Below are positions 61,950 to 64,000 of a DNA stretch of 64,000 nt, in pieces; positions within the stretch are counted from its first letter, which is position 1, and each line of letters starts with the position of its first letter. Where the stretch lies: positions 248,001 to 312,000 of the forward strand of contig NZ_JALKAC010000001.1 in NCBI RefSeq assembly GCF_024171645.1, in the 5' to 3' direction. The notes beneath the pieces are model-generated. The model saw nothing but the letters and a program-made list of their open reading frames with translations. It was not told where the DNA came from and ran no database searches. Position numbers and translations under genes: made by a program. This stretch comes from Flavobacterium sp. HSC-32F16 (GTDB lineage: Bacteria; Bacteroidota; Bacteroidia; Flavobacteriales; Flavobacteriaceae).

Positions 61950-62360
61950 ATGGAACAGAAAATACATCAGGGAAGAAACGTAAAACGTTTTAGAGAAATG
62001 CTAAGTATAAAGCAGGAATCATTAGCTTATGATCTGGGAGAAGACTGGAATCAAAAGAAAATTTCTATGCTGGAGCAGAAAGATGTAATTGAAGAAAGCC
62101 TTCTGAAACAAATCTCTGCAATATTAAAAATTCCTGTTGAAGCTTTTCAGAATTTTGATGAAGAGCAAGCGATAAATGTTATTTCAAATACTTTTACAAG
62201 TAATGATACATCAACATTAAATGCAGTTAATCCAAACTGTACATTTAATCCAATTGATAAAATTGTTCAATTGTATGATGAAAAAATTGCGTTGTACGAG
62301 CGTATGCTGAAAGAGAAAGATGAAATGATGTTGAGGCTTGAAAAATTGATTAATAAATAA
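61950..62360 (+). CDS. XRE-type helix-turn-helix regulator with C-terminal coiled coil
   Basis: 136 residues from MEQKIHQGRN (the ORF start at 61938 is four codons earlier). HTH_3 domain about 5-65: FREMLSIKQESLAYDLGEDW, NQKKISMLEQ, LKQISAILKIPVEAFQNFDE. The remainder has a linker and ends in a coiled-coil-like helix (DEKIALYERMLKEKDEMMLR). Not paired with a toxin gene here. Likely DNA-binding; target unknown. Confidence 0.8.
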   Translation: MEQKIHQGRNVKRFREMLSIKQESLAYDLGEDWNQKKISMLEQKDVIEESLLKQISAILKIPVEAFQNFDEEQAINVISNTFTSNDTSTLNAVNPNCTFNPIDKIVQLYDEKIALYERMLKEKDEMMLRLEKLINK

Positions 62361-62388
62361 TTTATTTATAGAAGATATATAATTTCCC

Positions 62389-62414
62389 AAAGAGACTTTC
62401 GAGTCTCTTTTTTT
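62389..62414 (+). terminator. Terminator with UUCG loop
   Basis: AAAGAGACT (62389-62397) and AGTCTCTTT (62402-62410) with a TTCG loop, then T. Closes the XRE gene. Confidence 0.88.
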
Positions 62415-62496
62415 ATTTTAGATCATTATTTTACTTGTGCAAAATCAGGAGACATTTTCATATCTTTTTCATAAGAACTCTTCGGAGAGCGGAACC

Positions 62497-62534
62497 AAAT
62501 GGCGCCAATTGAAGACAATTGACGCCATTTTTTT
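62497..62534. terminator. GC-rich hairpin, copy C
   Basis: AAATGGCGCCAATTG (62497-62511) with CAATTGACGCCATTT (62516-62530), one mismatch, loop AAGA as in copy B, then T. It lies in the gap before the LysR gene and is not next to a repeat copy. Confidence 0.75.
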
Positions 62535-62601
62535 ATCTATAGGTTTTGTATTAATTCAAAAAACTGAAAAATTAGAGAAACTATAATTTTATCAAAATAA
62601 A

Positions 62602-63459
62602 TCATCTATACTGATCTAAAAATGCTTTTAAAGCCTTAGAAGGTAGTTCATCATTTCTATAAACTAAAAGTGTAGTCATTGTAGCGAGTTCTTTGGTTAC
62701 AGGAAATGTTTTTATATTTCTATTGCCATAGTACTGATTTATGACTTCAGAAGGAAGTATACTAATACCCAGGCCTGCCTCGACAAAATTAATAATACCT
62801 TCTATTGAATTAAGTACTGTACTTTTATAGCGCAGTACTCCTTTTGAACCAAGCCATGTTTCAAGTCTCGCCCTGAAAAAACAGCCCTGACCGAAAACCA
62901 CAATTTTCAAAGGCTCTTCTTTTAACAATTCCGAAAGCTTCCCGACATCGCCTCCTGCAATTATTACTAGCTGCTCATCGCGAACAACAAGCTGCTGCAA
63001 TCCCGGAATATTTATAGGTGCAGCAACAAAAGCAGCATCCAGTTTATAACTAAGTACATCTTGTATTAGTACTGATAACATAGAAGATTGGAATTCAAGT
63101 TCTACGTTGGGGTAAAGTTCAGCAAAACCTTTGATGATTTCAGGTACCTTAAGTGCCATTGTAGTTTCTATACATCCTATGCGTATGGTCCCTCCTATTT
63201 TTTCTGCACTCTGTATATCACTTTTTGCATCATCTAATAAACGTCCTATTTTTTTAGCATATTGCAAAAGCGTTTCGCCTGCCTCAGTAAGAACTACTTT
63301 TCTGGAAACTCTCCTAAACAGTTCAGCTCCAAATTCATCTTCTAGATTTTTTATACGAGCCGTTACATTAGATTGTACCGTAAAGGTTGCTTCTGCTGCT
63401 TTTGTAAAACTTCCCAGAGTTGCTGCCGCTTCAAATATTTTCAGGTCATTGCTGTTCAT
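62602..63459 (-). CDS. LysR family transcriptional regulator
   Basis: 285 residues. HTH about 1-60 (LKIFEAAATLGSFTKAAEAT, FTVQSNVTARIKNLEDEFGA), then the LysR substrate-binding domain (GGTIRIGCIETTMALKVPEI, FVEAGLGISILPSEVI). Divergent from the alpha/beta hydrolase gene at 63549, with a TTATCAC/GTGATTAA dyad between them, the usual LysR layout in which it controls its neighbour. Confidence 0.9.
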   Translation of the reverse strand: MNSNDLKIFEAAATLGSFTKAAEATFTVQSNVTARIKNLEDEFGAELFRRVSRKVVLTEAGETLLQYAKKIGRLLDDAKSDIQSAEKIGGTIRIGCIETTMALKVPEIIKGFAELYPNVELEFQSSMLSVLIQDVLSYKLDAAFVAAPINIPGLQQLVVRDEQLVIIAGGDVGKLSELLKEEPLKIVVFGQGCFFRARLETWLGSKGVLRYKSTVLNSIEGIINFVEAGLGISILPSEVINQYYGNRNIKTFPVTKELATMTTLLVYRNDELPSKALKAFLDQYR

Positions 63460-63462
63460 ATT

Positions 63463-63477
63463 ATCACAATTAGTGAT
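63463..63477. promoter_or_regulatory. LysR-type operator dyad
   Basis: ATCAC (63463-63467), five bases, GTGAT (63473-63477) give an inverted repeat 4 bases from the LysR start. It is consistent with autoregulation and control of the divergent gene. Confidence 0.55.
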
Positions 63478-63522
63478 TAATCATATCATTATAAATCGTT
63501 TTCAGGTATCAAATATAGGATG

Positions 63523-63530
63523 TAATTTTG
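63523..63530 (+). promoter_or_regulatory. -7 box (TAATTTTG) of the hydrolase gene
   Basis: TAATTTTG fits TAnnTTTG, 18 bases before the ATG at 63549. Confidence 0.5.
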
Positions 63531-63548
63531 TTTTAAACAATTGAAAAC

Positions 63549-64000
63549 ATGAAAAACACAATTAAATCATTAACTCTAATTCTAGCTGTAATTATGCTCC
63601 AACAAACAACTGCAAAAGCACAAGTAAAGAATACTTTACCTGCAAAAGAAAACATTGAAATTCATCCCGACCACTACAACACGATTAAGATCAACGGACT
63701 AAATATATTCTATCGTGAAGCTGGAGCTAAAGATGCTCCAACGGTATTATTACTGCATGGTTATCCTACATCGTCTCACATGTTTAGAAATCTTATTCCT
63801 ATTCTGAGTAAAAAATATCATGTAATAGCTCCAGATCTTCCCGGTTTTGGTTTTTCAGATGCACCCGATCATCTTAAGTTCGAATATACTTTTGATAATC
63901 TGGCTAACACTATGCAGGGATTTATTGATAAACTCGGACTAAAACGTTTTGCTCTTTATGTATTCGATTATGGCGCACCAACCGGGTACAGGCTTGCTCT
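63549..64000 (+). CDS. Exported alpha/beta hydrolase, N-terminal part (3' end outside window)
   Basis: About 150 residues visible. Signal peptide ([19 protein letters not shown]), then oxyanion motif [24 protein letters not shown], and a nucleophile elbow VFDYGAPTG with Asp as likely nucleophile (epoxide hydrolase / haloalkane dehalogenase type). The second half, with the catalytic His, lies beyond base 64000. The gene is divergent from the LysR regulator at 62602 and probably under its control. Exported, so it would act in the periplasm. Confidence 0.85.
   Translation, partial: MKNTIKSLTLILAVIMLQQTTAKAQVKNTLPAKENIEIHPDHYNTIKINGLNIFYREAGAKDAPTVLLLHGYPTSSHMFRNLIPILSKKYHVIAPDLPGFGFSDAPDHLKFEYTFDNLANTMQGFIDKLGLKRFALYVFDYGAPTGYRLA

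Overview
The window reads as a chromosomal segment of a Flavobacterium-like member of the Bacteroidota. The signs are low GC, Bacteroidota -7 promoter boxes of the TAnnTTTG type upstream of many genes, few purine-rich ribosome binding sites, and typical flavobacterial families (PIG-L deacetylase with sodium symporter, LVIVD lipoprotein, WG-repeat and DKNYY proteins, CarboxypepD_reg domain, SusC-like N-terminal fold).

Layout. 1-9.3 kb: end of an AI-2E-type permease, a POTRA/beta-barrel outer-membrane protein, a His-rich secreted protein, an LVIVD lipoprotein, and a PIG-L deacetylase / 35-aa membrane peptide / sodium:solute symporter operon. 9.4-15.9 kb: a stand-alone four-helix sensor, a TetR + DUF1348 pair with a clear palindromic operator, DUF779 + aldehyde dehydrogenase, and pheT. 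16-24 kb: the most unusual locus. It is a minus-strand cassette of two large leaderless proteins of unknown family and an N-acetylmuramidase, facing a plus-strand operon of a 144-aa unknown protein, a 7-TM protein, a histidine kinase and a LuxR-type response regulator. 24-24.6 kb: apt and tRNA-Arg(ACG).

24.6-36.5 kb is accessory DNA downstream of the tRNA. It holds ISL3-type transposase remnants, a TetR/MFS pair with matching operators and a decayed tandem duplication of their junction, a WYL regulator with a GyrI-like protein, a DUF4199 protein, three copies of a ~125-bp repeat with a tRNA-3'-end-like tail (a fourth lies at 61.7 kb), and a Crp/Fnr regulator followed by an isochorismatase / pirin / cupin / alpha-beta hydrolase cluster. 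35-51 kb looks stress-related: single-domain response regulators, a DUF892 ferritin-like protein, several small hydrophilic disordered proteins, a superfamily 2 helicase, a zinc alcohol dehydrogenase, an FAD/Rieske oxidoreductase, and a tightly overlapping glycan cluster (glycosyltransferase, UDP-galactopyranose mutase, glycosidase-like protein, cytidylyltransferase) followed by a frameshifted cinA-like gene. Several small genes here carry a single in-frame stop.

52-61.4 kb: a minus-strand operon of a DKNYY/TonB-C lipoprotein, a small lipoprotein and a giant WG-repeat protein, then a plus-strand trio of secreted, membrane and CarboxypepD_reg-domain proteins. 61.9-64 kb: an XRE regulator, and a LysR regulator divergent from an exported alpha/beta hydrolase cut by the window end. 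All function calls come from reading motifs and context; no database search was run.
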